DNA from: Hypoxylon rubiginosum
Lineage: Eukaryota > Ascomycota > Sordariomycetes > Xylariales > Hypoxylaceae
Direction of reading: 5' to 3'
DNA: 64,000 nt
NCBI GenBank assembly: GCA_902806565.1
Contig: CADCXA010000037.1
Span: forward strand, 186,001 to 250,000
Every line of letters begins with the position of its first letter. Position 1 is the stretch's first letter. A program made the translations under genes and the position numbers. Positions 9,020-21,602 of this stretch are shown in pieces. The notes under the pieces are model-generated. The model saw nothing but the letters and a program-made list of their open reading frames with translations, was not told the DNA's origin and ran no database searches.

Positions 9020-11240
9020 CGCCTCCAAGTCCCTTGATTGTCGCGAGTTAAGAGCCATACGTGGTTACTGCGACGAAACCCCAGGCCTGAATGTAGCGGC
9101 TCATTAGTACTTCAGGCCTCGACCGCCTAGATATATGATCTCTAGTCGGGCAACTTTGCTATTCCTACTGATACCCCCATAGTTCACTGAATTTTTTCTG
9201 ATTTCGTTTTTTTTCCGAGTTCATTTTTTACCACATCGCCATCGGACATCCGTGGAGCTACAGCCTATTGAAGAAAGGCTATAGCCGATGGCTCAGGACC
9301 ACTTCGCATTGCAGTCTTCGACCCAAGCTTTACGAGAACTGCCTATATACCTATTGAGGCAGAACACAGTGCGTGATAGCACCACGGTCCAGGAAGGTCA
9401 CGAAACCTTTCTCTTGGTAGAAAGTCAGATGGTCTTTATTCGATGACTGTCTTTCTTCTACTTCTATTGCTTTTCTTTTCCCTCTGGTTCTTTTTTGCCT
9501 TTCATAATTACGGAGCATATATCTGCTCGTTTTCGGTTTCTCGGCACAACATTGCACGAATTCTACCACGACATTCTCATACTAATTTCATACACGATCA
9601 ATCATGGTTCTCGATGTGTAGTCGAGGGACTCCATGACCGGGTGTATTTACATTGAATGCGTGGGAAGGCTGGGGATATCAAGGGTAAATGGAGATCCAT
9701 TTACCTATTCGCTACTTGACTGTTCGATGTGTCATGAGAACAGAGCCACGATGCCCTTTGGCTCAAGTGACAGTTGTCATTCCGATCCAAGATATGCCAA
9801 TGGCCATCCTTTTTCATGGTCACCATCTCCGGCGCCTCTTCCTCGACATCTGGCGATGACGACAGTAAGTTCTTCAACATGTGCACCAGCTATAAGACTT
9901 TAGGTGCCTCTCGCTAACCTATTTTCATATAGCATACATGATCATTGTGGTCGTCTTGCATAAATCTCAATCCGCCCTGGGCTATCACCAACGTCAAGGA
10001 CACTACTTCTCTACCCAGATACATCTGTCTGATTTTTCTTGGTGTCGCCGAGGCTGGTCCAGTCCATTGGGGCTGAAGACAAGGCGTTCGGAATTGCGAC
10101 ACAGTTCACTACCCCTAATACTTTCTGCCTTCGGTGGGATTGATTTTAATACCAATCCGACCTGACGAGGCACTTACCAGAGCAAACAGAGCACGAGGCT
10201 CTCTTCTCATAGGCTGCGTATAAGCTGCGTAACTAGGCGTATAATGTTAAGACGTCAAAGAACGAGAGCAGGATACCATCATGGCCGTCAGGTAGCCGGC
10301 ACTCTGGGCTAGGTGGCTCACTGAGCATGGCAAATTGGGCCATTCCAACGAAAAAGCCAATTCAATCCTCGGGATGAATGCCTCCTGTCTTTCTGCCTCG
10401 GCGCTTAAATTGCTATCGCCAACTAATAACGCGGAAACGAAGCAGCAGACCTATTAATTGATACCAAATCACCAATCGGTACCTGATTTTCTCGTGTCTG
10501 ATTTGCTTCAACTCTTCGTCTCTACTATTAACGATCACTTGGTGTTCGCCGTAGCTTGAAATGCCCATATTCTCGCACTAGTTGATTATCGTCGTGGCAT
10601 AGCTCAATGGAAGGGAATTGGTGAAATAATTTCTAGCATTCTGGCATTGGGAGTTCTAGAGGCTAAATCTCGATTCAGGGGTGACCCCTATGCTGACTAA
10701 GCAACCCACGATCAAAATTTGCCTGATGGCTACGGTGAGTCACCAGGAGCACTATCATAGCATTATTGCGAAATGACATTGAGTTTATCGTGTGAATTAT
10801 GGAGTCCGGAACAGGTATGTAACTCCCATCAACCATAATAGCATCATGAAACATGTTTGACATAGGCTATGAACTGATAAAATTTCGGAAACTGACCTGT
10901 TTCATTCCGCCGCATTACTGTGAGGTACACTAGGTAGATTATAGCACTAAGCTCTACGTATTCGTATTCTCTTCGGTTAACTTTACGGAATTAATAGGGA
11001 TTCTGCTTGTCCCATTCGTCGTCCTAGCAGTCGTGCGTAGTATGATGTGAGCAGGCTGACATTCTTGAACGTATCCCATCCTACATAGGGGTAGCTAACC
11101 TAAGGACTTGGGTTCTACTGGAAAGGTGCACAGCTGGTTATCACAGCCTTCCACGTACATGTCTTTCGATGAAATGTCATATTTTGATGGTTCCTGTCGG
11201 GGATATACTATATTAGCTAAGGACCTCGTGAAAGGCTATC
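9020..11240. other. Intergenic with a short dispersed repeat
   Basis: About 2.2 kb with no supported gene. At 10684-10703 it holds the word ACCCCTATGCTGACTAAGCA, found again exactly at 26184-26203, next to a small palindrome (AGGGGTGACCCCT, 10677-10689). Confidence 0.5.
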
Positions 11241-12070
11241 TCAGAACGGTCTTACATTATCATATCTGCTGCTTTGTGGTCGACTTTCGCGTTTGGCCAT
11301 CGAATACGACGGGGCGGGGCGATCGATCGTGGACTCTCGACGGGACACCACGTCAATCGAAGCAACCTTTTCGAGGAATCTTTTGGTGGCTCTCCGCTGT
11401 CTATCGACTTCGACGCAGTCAAGGATGAACAGTACAAAATGTACCAACCTGCATAGAAGGTTAGTTGGATCGAATAGGCATCCACTCATCGATATGGAGA
11501 ACTCACGTTAGGAATACAGCTAGAATACTAACCGCCACCGACATGCCGATCCGAAAATACCCGTTTCGGTCCGCAGTGTAATAATGTAGGCTCCACACGG
11601 AGTCGACCGCGGAGAAGACGAGGAGGGTGGATAGCGCGATGCCTGCCAGAGTGATCATGAGCTCGAATCCGAGAGACACGGTCGGCCGCATCCCCGATTT
11701 TCTCTTCCGGACGCACACTACGATGAGCCCGGCCATGTCAAAAACAATCGCTGCTGCGGCCTGAGAAGAAAAGAAAAATTTTAGCCTCTTAGCGCCTGGT
11801 ACAGACAACAGGCGGCTTCCGCAGGATCGGGCTTACCAGGGGCGCCCCTAGGATCGAACCGAACCCGCGAGGGGCTGCAAAGCCGGCGATGGATACGACG
11901 AAGAGGGTCACGGCAAGCACGGTGGATGTGATGCGTAGCGCGAATTTCGCTGTGTTCCACGCGGGCCGGTTCGGCGACTGCTGCGACTCCTGCCATTCTC
12001 TCAGCGCTTGGCGGGTGTCGGGTTCGTCGCCCCTGACGGAGGCCGACTGCCTTCGAGGATCGGCAGGCAT
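11241..12070 (-). CDS. Four-helix integral membrane protein (MARVEL-like)
   Basis: Three exons on the minus strand: 12070-11837, 11760-11507 and 11448-11241, giving 231 residues. Intron 1 (76 bp) and intron 2 (58 bp) have GTAAGC/CAG and GTGAGT/CAG ends; intron 2 has a CTAAC branch site, and the phases match. The protein has a charged cytosolic N-terminus of about 40 residues, then four hydrophobic helices (near residues 45-65, 78-95, 105-130 and 145-172) and a basic Arg/Ser-rich tail. This layout fits the MARVEL-type or related fungal four-TM families, but no diagnostic residue is visible, so the family call is tentative. Role unknown; plasma membrane or vesicle location is inferred. Confidence 0.75.
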
Positions 12071-13097
12071 CGTGGTGGGTTGAATCGATATCCGAACGCT
12101 TAACTAGATCTGTCAACTTTCGGCTTAATGCTTGAGGCTTTCGATGTGTGTAAATATTTTACGCACTACGTATTTACGAACTACGCATCGCAGTAATTAA
12201 TATCCAGTCAGATTTATAAATACCTAGGTAGCTTTCCCGATGCGGGTGTCTGTCGAATACGAACGTCCATGCGTTTGCGATCTGCGGCTGGCGTAGCTGA
12301 AGGATGCGACAACCTAAGAAAGGGCCTTCAAATTTTCATATCACATCATTATCTTGTAGATCCATCTCTGTGATTGGTGTCGACTACACACCCACCCAAG
12401 CCACCTTGATAATAAGGGGTTCGGTGGTGTTTGAAATCTTCGGCCCCCAATACTCTCTAAACTGCTGCCTAAATCTTTTTGGAGATTTGACAGAGCCTCC
12501 CATCAGTCTTTTCAGTCTTCACCCAGCAGATTCATCAATAGCCGATATCCATACACATCCAACATGGCGGCACACTCGTCCATGCACGGCACGCCAAAAC
12601 ATCAAAGAGGCTGTATATCGCGCCTGTACTTGACCCATTGTTACACCAAACCACCCTGTGGCGCACCGGAAAGGGGCTACTGGCTCGACTATTTTAGAAG
12701 TTTGGGGTAGCGACGCACTGAGCGACTGAAACGGCGAGGTCATGATTTTTATCCTGGCTGGTGCACCGACGACTCCTGAGTAATCAATTACAGATCGGCC
12801 CCCCAGTCTGACATGATTATTCCCGTTTTTTTCCCGGTCTGGCCGGGCCCGGTCGTGTGGCATCAGCGGCCGTGGTCAAGCAGCGCCGGACATGGCAACG
12901 GGAAGCCAGCGAATACGTAAGGATCCAACGGCCGAGAGGTAAACCGCCCTATTCTAAGCTTCCAAACACTCGCCAGGAGACAAGATTCAAAACGTGGCTC
13001 GATGAGATATACAACTGTCACGCTCCATCGGCCCTGAGCATCTCCCTCATGAGAAGAAATAGCTCGCATGAATCTCAGCAGCATCTACAGCAGATTA
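12071..13097. other. Intergenic between membrane gene and tRNA
   Basis: About 1 kb. Presumed promoter of the four-TM gene on its left edge. Overlapping open frames on both strands (12304-12633, 12519-12863) show no recognisable protein. Confidence 0.4.
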
Positions 13098-13169
13098 GCC
13101 TCTATGGCGTAGTGGTAACGCGTTGCACTTGTAATGCAAAGATCCCTCGTTCGAACCGGGGTGGAGGCA
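13098..13169 (+). tRNA. tRNA-Thr (anticodon TGT)
   Basis: 72 nt fold as a complete cloverleaf without an intron. The acceptor arm is GCCTCTA with TGGAGGC. The anticodon stem TTGCA/TGCAA closes a 7-base loop CTTGTAA, so the anticodon is TGT reading ACA (Thr). The T arm holds GTTCGAA. Discriminator A at 13169; CCA is not encoded, as expected in eukaryotes. Confidence 0.93.
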
Positions 13170-13968
13170 ATAGACCACTTGCCAGTGACCACACTGGCAT
13201 GTTCCCTTTTTTTTCCCTTTTTGCCTCCTGTGCCGTTAGGAATAGGGGGCGAAGGGGGGAGTTCGCTCAGATAAGGTGCTCATTCCGGCAACGAGTCGCT
13301 TAATGAAGGCTTCCTGCTATGGCTGTGAATCATTCTCAACGTACCTGTTATCTTAAATAAGGCCATAACTGAGCAAAGAAAACGCATATAAAATCAAGCT
13401 GAAAGACCCACGAAGACTAAAATTCAGTTGGTGACAATAGGAGGCACCTAATTCATTGTCGTAGTTACCTATCTACTTAGGCAATTAATCGCATAAACAC
13501 TACGTATCTGTTGGGAATAGGCCTTTGTTGAAGGACTATATCAAGACGAATGTATTGTTCCCCTAAACGGACAAGTTCTCGAAACTACCATTCCCAGAGC
13601 AACCTGAGAGGCCATTCTATTCACCTATCTTGCTACCTCGAAGGCGAGCGCACTTTCTGACTTGTCTCAACAAATATAACCTGTGCTAGGGTGAAACGGG
13701 AATTAAATCGGCGTGGGAGACATAATCTATGCTCCATATTCCCTAGCTCGGCTTGTACTCTTGAATGAGCTGTCGAGGCCGTTGTAAGGGTATAATGCGT
13801 CAATAACGGGGGGCTACTTCGCCATTCTGAAAGGTGAAAACTCAAGCAGAACACACGTCGTATCAAGAGCCACGATTCCTTATTCATAAGCATCGCGGGT
13901 TTCGTGAGACACAGAGCAGGAATCTGTGTCTCTAAATACTCCAACGTGAATGTAAAAACCATCTACAT
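13170..13968. other. Intergenic
   Basis: Apart from the T-run after the tRNA, nothing recognised. It includes the 3' region of the TAF11 gene. Confidence 0.4.
13207..13214 (+). terminator. RNA polymerase III terminator
   Basis: A run of eight T residues 38 bp after the tRNA end, the normal Pol III stop signal. Confidence 0.7.
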
Positions 13969-15043
13969 TCATTTGAAAATGCGACGGCCCCCAGCTCGTA
14001 CCGCGAATCTTTCGGCTCCATTCTGCGTCTGTTGGTTCCAGACCATAAGGCTTCCCAGTGCTCCGCCATGCTCAGAAGAGGCTTTCTGACGTCGATACGC
14101 TTCTCTGAGATGTTCGGGGCGTAGAGGAGCCTGCCGGCGGTGCTTCGATTTCTCGTTCACAGGTTTGAGATCATCATCGGGCAGGTCAGTCTGCTTCTCC
14201 CCTAGCTTTATCCATTCCTGTTGGATATCACGTGCTTGTTCAACAACGTCTCCAAGGAACATCTTGCAAACCACCTGCATCATCTGATGCACATTAGGAG
14301 GGCAGGATTGCGAAGTGACAATGTTTATGTGCTTTGATATGGTTAGCAAACACCCTTGGGTAAGAACATGGGCAGCATAGGATGCAATAACCTACCCTTT
14401 TTACGTCGGCAGGCTTGAGGGTCGAACGACGCCAAACCTCGTAGCGGTGGAACTGTTGAGGGTCCATCTGCGACTTGACCATCGCATAAAGCTCCTTTTC
14501 TTCTTCGATCTGTTCCTTCGTGCGAGCGGCGGATACGCTGGCCATGTTTTCCGGCATCTCAAACTCTCCCTCCTTCCCACCATCCTGGTCGACGTCTTTA
14601 CTCGCGTGGTTGCCACTCACGTTGCTCAGAACGGTCGGCGCGCGACCTCCAACGACGCTGGGCGATCCATCTCGCATAGCTTCAGCAGCCGCGACGCTCG
14701 CGCGCTCTGCTTTCGACTTCCTTCCCCGCTTCTTCTTCTTCATGGGCGCGCCGCTCACTTGGCTCCCGCTGACTAGACTCATGGTATCGATACTAGGAGA
14801 TCGCTGGTAAGACGGGGAGAAGGTCTGGGAGAGTGACTCGTCGGGAGGAAAGGACGTCTGTCGGAGGGGATGCGCTGAGCCCGTGGATGCCACGGACATA
14901 GTAGACGCTTTGCGTCGCTTAAGCGAAGGCGGGCCCGTCGCAAGATCAGCAGCGACGGAGCCGCGCTTCTTTGACGGTAGCTGCGCGCTAGAAGGATACG
15001 GTGGAGAGCCGGCGGGCGAGAAAATATGTGGAGGTGACGCCAT
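13969..15043 (-). CDS. TAF11: TFIID subunit TAF11
   Basis: Two exons, 15043-14396 and 14331-13969, joined in phase 0 across a 64-bp intron with GTAGGT donor and GCTAAC branch; 336 residues. Residues 1-165 are Ser/Pro-rich and low complexity, with a KKKKRGRKSK basic cluster near 100-110. The conserved TAFII28 histone-fold region follows: YEVWRRSTLKPADVKR at about 200-216 at the end of exon 1, and SQSCPPNVHQMMQVVCKMFL at the start of exon 2, then GDVVEQARDIQ. TAF11 pairs with TAF13 in the TFIID complex and helps TBP load at promoters in the nucleus. An acidic and basic C-terminal helix (LRPEHLREAYRR) is typical of the family. Shares a divergent promoter with the GTP cyclohydrolase gene. Confidence 0.93.
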
Positions 15044-15899
15044 CTTGTCGGAAAGCGGCTAAGTTTCGTGAAGCCCACTTGAGGCTCGTAGATATTGCGA
15101 CGGTCTCGGGCTAATGAGTCGAGACGGAGTCGACGTATCGAAGGTACCTCAAACGAATGAATGGAGAAGGATGTAAATTGATATCAAGCGATTCAATCGT
15201 ATCCGGATCCTGTTCAGAGGAGAAAGTGGCGAGGAAGTGTGGTCGTGATGAAAAAAAGTGAGGTTGAATTAAATGCTGATGATTAGCATGCTGCTGGGAA
15301 AGTGTAGGTACCTAAGGTACTTCGTACGTGTTGCGTGTGTCGCGACTAAAGTGCAATTACGCAAGAGCTCGAGCCACAAGCAACTATTCTGCCGGACAAA
15401 CTCAGCCACGTACTAGGTATTGGCACACCGCCTAATCATGGATCCATGTCTTGCTTCACTGCTCAGCTATAAAATTAGGTAATATTATTACATCATCTCA
15501 GGTGGGACCTGAGCAATTACCCCGCGGACTTTCAGAAGATCCTATCAGCCCGATAACGGACAATTGAATAGTTTTATTTTCGGATACGTGCAAATTGAAT
15601 TGATTTATTTTACCAAGTGAGAAGTTTCTTGCATGACTAGCTGCAGGCTGAAATATTACTCAGAGTTCCTAACGTAAGACCTACATGTACACAAAGACCA
15701 CGCCTTTCGGCTCCGCACATGTGCTTCAACTGATCGAGCTGATTGGGAACCCGAGTTCGGTTTTCCCGGGTCCGCATTCTGTACGTCGTACATAACACAG
15801 AGTCTTAACCAGCGAACGAGCCCACAAACCACCGCCGGTACTCGACCCAGATGCGCCACCCCTTACTTGTCAGCTTGTCTTGACCGAACAAAAAGCAAA
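15044..15899. promoter_or_regulatory. Divergent promoter region TAF11 / FOL2
   Basis: 856 bp separating two housekeeping genes transcribed away from each other. No TATA box stands out near either start. The TACCTAAGGTAC-like palindromic word common to the window occurs at 15307-15320. Confidence 0.5.
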
Positions 15900-16993
15900 A
15901 TGGTACACTTCACCGGCCCCAGACGGGACGACCGGGACCCGACAGCCCTAGATCCTTCGAGTAGCTCGGTTACGGGAGTTTCAGACATCGACGACTCTGT
16001 CAACGGCAGCGAAAAGCAGACGCGGGGCAGCAGCCGAGGAGATTCTAAGCTGTCGTCCAAGAGGAAGAGAAGAAGAAGAGCTAAGGATGGCGGTATATCC
16101 GAGATGAATGGACATTCAAGCGTTTCGAAAAGGAGGACTAGCATAAGCAAAGCTGCGCGAGATCCTAGAGACGAGCCGCCGGGAAAGGAGCGGAAGAAGA
16201 GAGTCAAAGTTGAAGGCCCGGATACGAGATCGCCCAGTCCAGTAATTGACTTCGATGGCTTGAGCCGGCCAAGTACGTGAATTGTTCATCCGATTGAATG
16301 CATCCGCTTATATAACCTTAGGCCGCGGAACTCGTGAACGACTAGAGGAGAGCACTGAACAAGCAGCCGAACGGCTCGAGAAAATGCGAGGAGCTATCCG
16401 AACCATATTGGAATGTGTTGGCGAAGACCCAGACAGAGAAGGTGTCCTCGATACGCCGACGAGATACGCGAAGGCGATGCTGTTTTTCACAAAGGGCTAT
16501 CAGCAGAATGTCAGAGACATTGTCAACAACGCCATCTTCCACGAGAACCATAATGAGATGGTTATCGTGAAAGATATCGAAATCTTTAGTCTCTGCGAAC
16601 ATCATTTGGTCCCCTTCACCGGAAAGGTTGGTTTCTATTCTTACCCAGTAGCCCATACTCCATTCTAACTTATATCAGATGCACATTGGATACATTCCGA
16701 ATAATAATGTCATCGGCATCTCCAAGCTTCCGCGCATTGCCGAACTATTTAGTCGCCGACTACAGGTCCAGGAGCGACTCACGAGAGAAGTTGCGAATGC
16801 GATTATGGAGGTTCTAAAACCTCAAGGAGTAGCAGTTGTCATGGAGTCGAGCCACTTGTGCATGGTTATGAGAGGTGTCCAGAAAACGACAGCGACTACG
16901 ATTACCAGCTGCGTGCTTGGTTGTTTCGAAAGAAAGGAGAAGACGAGGAATGAGTTTCTCAGTCTGGTTGGACTAAACGGATCAGGCAGGTAA
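15900..16993 (+). CDS. FOL2: GTP cyclohydrolase I
   Basis: Three exons (15900-16272, 16322-16626, 16679-16993), introns of 49 and 52 bp, the second with a CTAAC branch site; 330 residues. Residues 1-125 are Ser/Arg/Lys-rich and poorly conserved, as in other fungal orthologues. The catalytic domain begins at about 130. Visible motifs are [15 protein letters not shown], the zinc-binding CEHH in [28 protein letters not shown], and [10 protein letters not shown] with the second zinc cysteine. The enzyme converts GTP to 7,8-dihydroneopterin triphosphate, the first step of folate and biopterin synthesis, as a cytosolic decamer. The start was set at the ATG at 15900 (context AAAATGG); no upstream in-frame ATG exists. 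Confidence 0.96.
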
Positions 16994-17406
16994 ATCCGAA
17001 CAAGACGGTACGGCAACGTATGGAAATGCATATTAGGCGTTTGGATTTAGGGCATGGGATCTCAACATCAAGCTCATCACTGAGGACGGGACGGGTAGGT
17101 GCATTTAACATGGAGGCCATAGAAGGCTCAACGCCTCTAAAACGAGGCCGTGTCGGGAGTTCAGGGGTAAAAATTTACCTGACTCTTCAACACTTGCTTA
17201 CATAAAGCACCACTGGCTTACGGATGTTCAGCTACTAGCCGATAGGTAACCATCACTTGGCATATAATTCAACTTTTTGTATGCCGACTTATCCATTCAT
17301 GGCTCAATCTCGCCGTGAAACAACTCACCGCCGCAACGATACAACCAAGCCGCAGCCTATATTATACCTTGATCAGTCAATTGCCAGTTCGACTAGGCAG
17401 CCCTCG
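16994..17406. other. Intergenic after FOL2
   Basis: 3' region of FOL2; nothing else recognised. Confidence 0.4.
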
Positions 17407-17589
17407 TCATGTTAAGTAAACTGCAAGGTCAATGGCACACATTCTTTGGATCGCAACTACGGTAATGATGACAATGATGAGCTTGATCCCTTGCGAAATC
17501 ACCCAAATTAGAGCAGCAACAAAAGAGAAAACCAGCCCAAGTAGCAGGAGGCAAGCCAATGCTATTAGAAGGTAGGTCTGCCAAAACAT
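17407..17589 (-). CDS. Possible 60-residue membrane peptide
   Basis: From an ATG at 17589 a 60-codon frame is almost wholly hydrophobic, with two likely membrane helices (about residues 4-32 and 36-52) and few charges. There is no homology I recognise, and the frame is short enough to be chance, so it is listed only because of the membrane pattern. Confidence 0.22.
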   Translation of the reverse strand: MFWQTYLLIALACLLLLGLVFSFVAALIWVISQGIKLIIVIITVVAIQRMCAIDLAVYLT

Positions 17590-18549
17590 GTCAGGTCGAC
17601 GGTGCAACGCACACAGAGTTTCTCGAGCGGCTTAACCGCGGCCACTCTGTTAAAGACAATGACGCTTGAGTTGAAGAAGAAGAAAATCTTGGGAAATATG
17701 GATTTAGCAGAGAATGCACCCCATTCTCCCACAGGTTCTGAGACCTGTCATCAATAGATACCTGGCAGTCTACTGGCATCCCTAGTAGAATGCATCCGCG
17801 CCAAGGTGTGGCACCCGAGGCCCTGTGTGACGGCAAGGCAAAGACAAAGACCGTGAACTCTAGCGTAACCCGCGCAAGTGAGAGGGAATCCAGTCCACCC
17901 TATCTTACAGCTCTACACTATACCGTATAAATAATTCAGAACCATCCAAGACCGCAAGGCTGCCTGATTCCTAAGCGAATGTCGTGATTGTCTAACGAAC
18001 TCTCGTGCCACTATATGGGTTGGAAATAACCTGGGGTTAAGGATGGGGCTACCGGGCTTAGATGTTACCTAGAAAGGCTTAGAAACGTCCAATTTATAAG
18101 CGCTACCAACAGAGACATCTCGGTGAGCCAGTCAGGATCTACATAGTAGATCTAGGGGGCTTGGCGAGCCCTCCAATATCGCTCTTCTCCTTGCGCCCTG
18201 CATGAGGACGTAGAATGCGGACAGGTTTTAATGTTCGTGTTACCGACCTGTCGGGTTAGAAGTTATCGAATCACTCCATCCCCGATAGGTCACGAATCTT
18301 CTCACCACAAAGAGCCGGTGATGACAAATGGAGCTTCGGGCCTCGCGCTGCAATGGAGACCGATGTCCCATTTACGATAATTTGAGACGCCAATTTATTA
18401 TGAATCTTAGTTGTATATAGACTAATCGACGTTGCATGTAATGGTATAGATTCACTGCTCTACAATCTTGCCTACGCAGCTAAGTTCGAAGATAACTCTA
18501 CATTCCAGCCTGAGCTTCATAAGCCGTCCAAACGCAAACCCTATCCATC
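17590..18549. other. Intergenic, promoter of the NmrA-type gene
   Basis: About 960 bp with no supported gene. Confidence 0.4.
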
Positions 18550-19502
18550 ATGAGCACCATTAAAACAGTCGCAGTCGCAGGCGTAAGGAGAATATCTCAA
18601 GCAAGTAGTACTAGCAAGTAACAACTAACATTCGAGCTTGCTGATAGGCCAGCGGAAACCTTGGACCACGTATCGTGAAGCAACTCGTCGAAGACGGCTT
18701 CAAAGTGACGGTGCTCACTCGTAAAGGGGCCAGCCACACCTTCCCGCCCGCAGTCGCAGTCACCGAGATCGACTATGAGTCGCCGGAGTCACTAGTCGAG
18801 GCCCTCAAGGGTCAAGACGCCGTGGTATCGACCATCGGCTTCGCGGGCTTGCCGCAGCAGCTTCCCCTCATCCAGGCAGCCGTCAAGGCCGGCGTCAAGA
18901 GGTTCGTGCCGTCGGAGTTCGGCTCGGACGCGGAGAACGCGGCCGCCATCGCGCTGCCCCCCTTCGGGCCGAAGAAGGCGGCGGCCGAGGCCCTCGCCAG
19001 GGAAGCCGCCGCCGGCACCATCACCTACACGCTGGTGTCCACGGGGCCGTTCCTCGACATGGCGCTCGCGCACGGCATGTTCGTCAACCTGAAGAGCAAG
19101 AGCGCGAACCTCTGGAACGGCGGCGGCCAGACGTTCAGCACGACGACGGTCGCGTCCGTGGCGAGGGCCGTGGCGGGCGTGCTGCGGCACCCCGAGGAGA
19201 CTAGGAACCGCAACGTGCACGTGCACAGCGCGTCGACGACGCAGAACGCGCTGCTGGCGAAGGCCAAGAAGGCGGTCGGCGCGGACGGGTGGGAGACGAC
19301 GGTCGTGTCGACCGACGACGCGCTCAAGAAGGCGTACGCGGCTTTGGAGAAGGGGGAGGTCGACAGGATCGGCTTCATCTCGACTGTCATCTGGGACGGG
19401 AAGTACGGGAGTGACTTCAAGAAGGTGGATAACGATCTGCTAGGCGTCCACGAGTTGACTGATGCGGAACTCCAGAGCTTAGTTGATAGCTTTGCGAAGT
19501 AA
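18550..19502 (+). CDS. NmrA / isoflavone-reductase-like NAD(P)-binding protein
   Basis: Exon 1 (18550-18582) encodes only 11 residues. A 65-bp intron (GTAAGG, CTAAC branch, ATAG) then joins it in phase 0 to exon 2 (18648-19502); 295 residues. The splice restores the dinucleotide-binding loop GxSGNLG (residues 11-17) at the end of the first beta strand, which strongly supports the model. Further hallmarks are the IDYESPESL stretch, DAVVSTIGF around 60, and VKRFVPSEFGSD around 85-96, the signature of the NmrA/PCBER/isoflavone reductase-like group of atypical short-chain dehydrogenases. Members act either as NADPH-dependent reductases of aromatic metabolites or as redox sensors; the lack of an obvious catalytic Lys motif leaves this open. 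Exon 2 is much richer in GC than the flanks. Tail-to-tail with the P450 gene. Confidence 0.9.
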
Positions 19503-19867
19503 GCTCGCGTACGGCTATGAGGTATCAATTCAATACCTACTTAGCTACCGATGCATAAAGATGGGCTTCTGTATGAACCTCGGTAGAACGGAAGGGAAAT
19601 AGCCAAACACTTAAGATAGTAAAATCAAACATTTTCACAATATGGCTTCCTTTACGGTATACCATTGAACGCGCCATAATAATAGGAGTAAAAGGTAAGT
19701 CGAATGATCATATATACTACTTTCTTGAACTAATGATAATGCATCAAACACCGGGAAATGCGCGAGGCCTCAACCCCCTCAGGGGTGTACGGCATGCCGA
19801 GCGTCGCTGAACAGGATATATGCGTAGATATGCGTCGTAGATGCAACCTCCCATCCAATATACCCCT
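19503..19867. other. Convergent 3' spacer
   Basis: 365 bp between the ends of two converging genes. It contains AT-rich 3' UTR-like DNA and no ORF of note. Confidence 0.5.
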
Positions 19868-21602
19868 TCACTCCGCCGCGCTCAACGCTTCTCTAAGCTT
19901 GGCCTCGTCCCTCGGCACGCAGAGAACGCGGTACGGTTTCGGAGACATGATCAGATCCTGCGGGTTGGTCATGTCACTGCGGGGATCGCATTTGATTTCC
20001 TCCGGAGCCTCTATCCGGAAGCTGCTTAACAGCCTCATGAGAATGATGTACAGCTCGCGCGTGGCTAGGATATGAGCCACACACATCCGGAAGCCCAGGC
20101 CGAACGTGAACACCGGATTGTCGGGCCTCTCTAGCCACCTTTCGGGAAGAAAGATGTCGGGGTTTGTCCACAGTTCTGGGTCTACGATCATCAGTTGGGT
20201 AAGCTTAGAATCTCATTAAAAAATGAAGGGGGAATAGAAATAGGCCTCACCATGGTTACATGCCCAGGCATTCATGTAGACCGTGCTCTTCGCGGGTATG
20301 GTGATGCCGTTGTACTCGATATCCTTGATAGATTCTCTCGGCAGTGCCAATGGGATGACGGAGAAGTACCTCAACGCTTCTTTCACTATCGCAAGGACGT
20401 AAGCACACTTCTGGTCGTCGGCGGCGTCGCACAGCGGCTCGTTGGACCCCTGAAACCGCCGTATCTCCTCGTACGCCTTGTCCTGGATCTCCGGGTGCTG
20501 CGCGAGATAGGCGATCGACCATTGCATGGTAGTCGTCACCGTCTCGAATCCGCCCGCCAGCATGGACAGGCTGATGGCCCGCAGCTCGCTTTCGTTGAGC
20601 TCGACTTCCTTGTACTTGATCACGCTGGCTTGGACGCATGGCTTGTTCGTTCCCTTTACTACCTTCTCCGCGAGGTCTGCGTCCAGCTTGGCTATATATC
20701 TGTCCCGACGCTGCCGCATTTCCCGCGCCTTGACAGAAATCGTGCTAAAGGGGTTTAGACGTAGCAAGGGGATATGGTCTTGTGAGTTGCCAACGGTAGA
20801 CCTGACTCTGTTGAGTTCCTCCTCGACCAGGACAATCTCTTTAAATAGCTCATCCTCGATGGACGCAATTCGGACACCCCAGTTGATTGTCATGACTAGG
20901 GACATAGATAAACGTTGACTCATGGGGAGCGGATTTATAGCGACGGTGCCTGCTTTCCCAAAGTTGAAAAGGTCTTGAATGAACGTCTTGGTCTCGAGAT
21001 CTAGGTATGGGATATATGTCTGTATAGCGGGTCGGTTAAGAGCTACCGCTGCTCCCTTCTTCTTTTTCTTCAAGCTGTCATCGTAAGGCGACGTCCCGAT
21101 TGTCAAGCCAGAACTAGAGGAAGCCAACTAGCAAAGTCGAGCGTTGTCAACAAAAAGCTCACTCCGCAGTGTCTGGCTAGACTTACCTTATGGAACGTGT
21201 AAGTTATCGGGCGAGAACTTAAGGCTTGCGAGTTGGATATGAATAAAGTCTTTGCCGCAGCTGCACTGTTCACCACGACTACGCAGGTATTGCCGAGCTG
21301 GACCTACTTGGATCTATCAGTATGATCCTCTTAGTATCAAGGGTTACTTAACTGACCTGGTAGACGTCACCATACTTCTTAGCATACTCTTGAAACTTCA
21401 AAGCTGCATTTATTCGGATGTCGAGTAGATTGCCTACTATTGGCCAGCCCTTGGGGCCTTTCAAGCCCGAAACTCGCGCGTGGTTACGAATGATTTCGTT
21501 GCCGACGATGCAAAGCGCGACGACGACGAGACTACCTACGACTACCGACTGAAGCAGGTGCTCTGCAAGCCCCTGTCGCGACAGGAAAGCTATCGACTCC
21601 AT
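19868..21602 (-). CDS. Cytochrome P450, phenylacetate-hydroxylase-like (CYP504 type)
   Basis: Four exons: 21602-21357, 21303-21187, 21127-20251 and 20181-19868, 517 residues, all junctions in phase. An N-terminal membrane anchor (residues 14-35) is followed by the Pro/Gly hinge GPKGWPIVGN. The I-helix AGGFETVTTT, the K-helix ExxR (KEALRYF) and the haem loop FTFGLGFRMC (Cys about 447) are all present. The haem loop ends in VAH where most P450s have a Gly two residues after Cys. The stretch YGDVYQ, LGNTCVVVVNSAAAAKTLF, SRPITYTFHK and the tail RELYIILMRLLSSFRIE closely follow the CYP504 family as I know it. In Aspergillus those enzymes hydroxylate phenylacetate or 3-hydroxyphenylacetate on the way to homogentisate. 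The exact substrate is inferred. An odd KKKKK run sits near residue 140. ER membrane protein needing P450 reductase. Confidence 0.9.

Noticed and set aside
18792..19226. Arg/His-rich minus-strand frame over the NmrA-type gene
   Set aside because: Shadow of the GC-rich sense exon.
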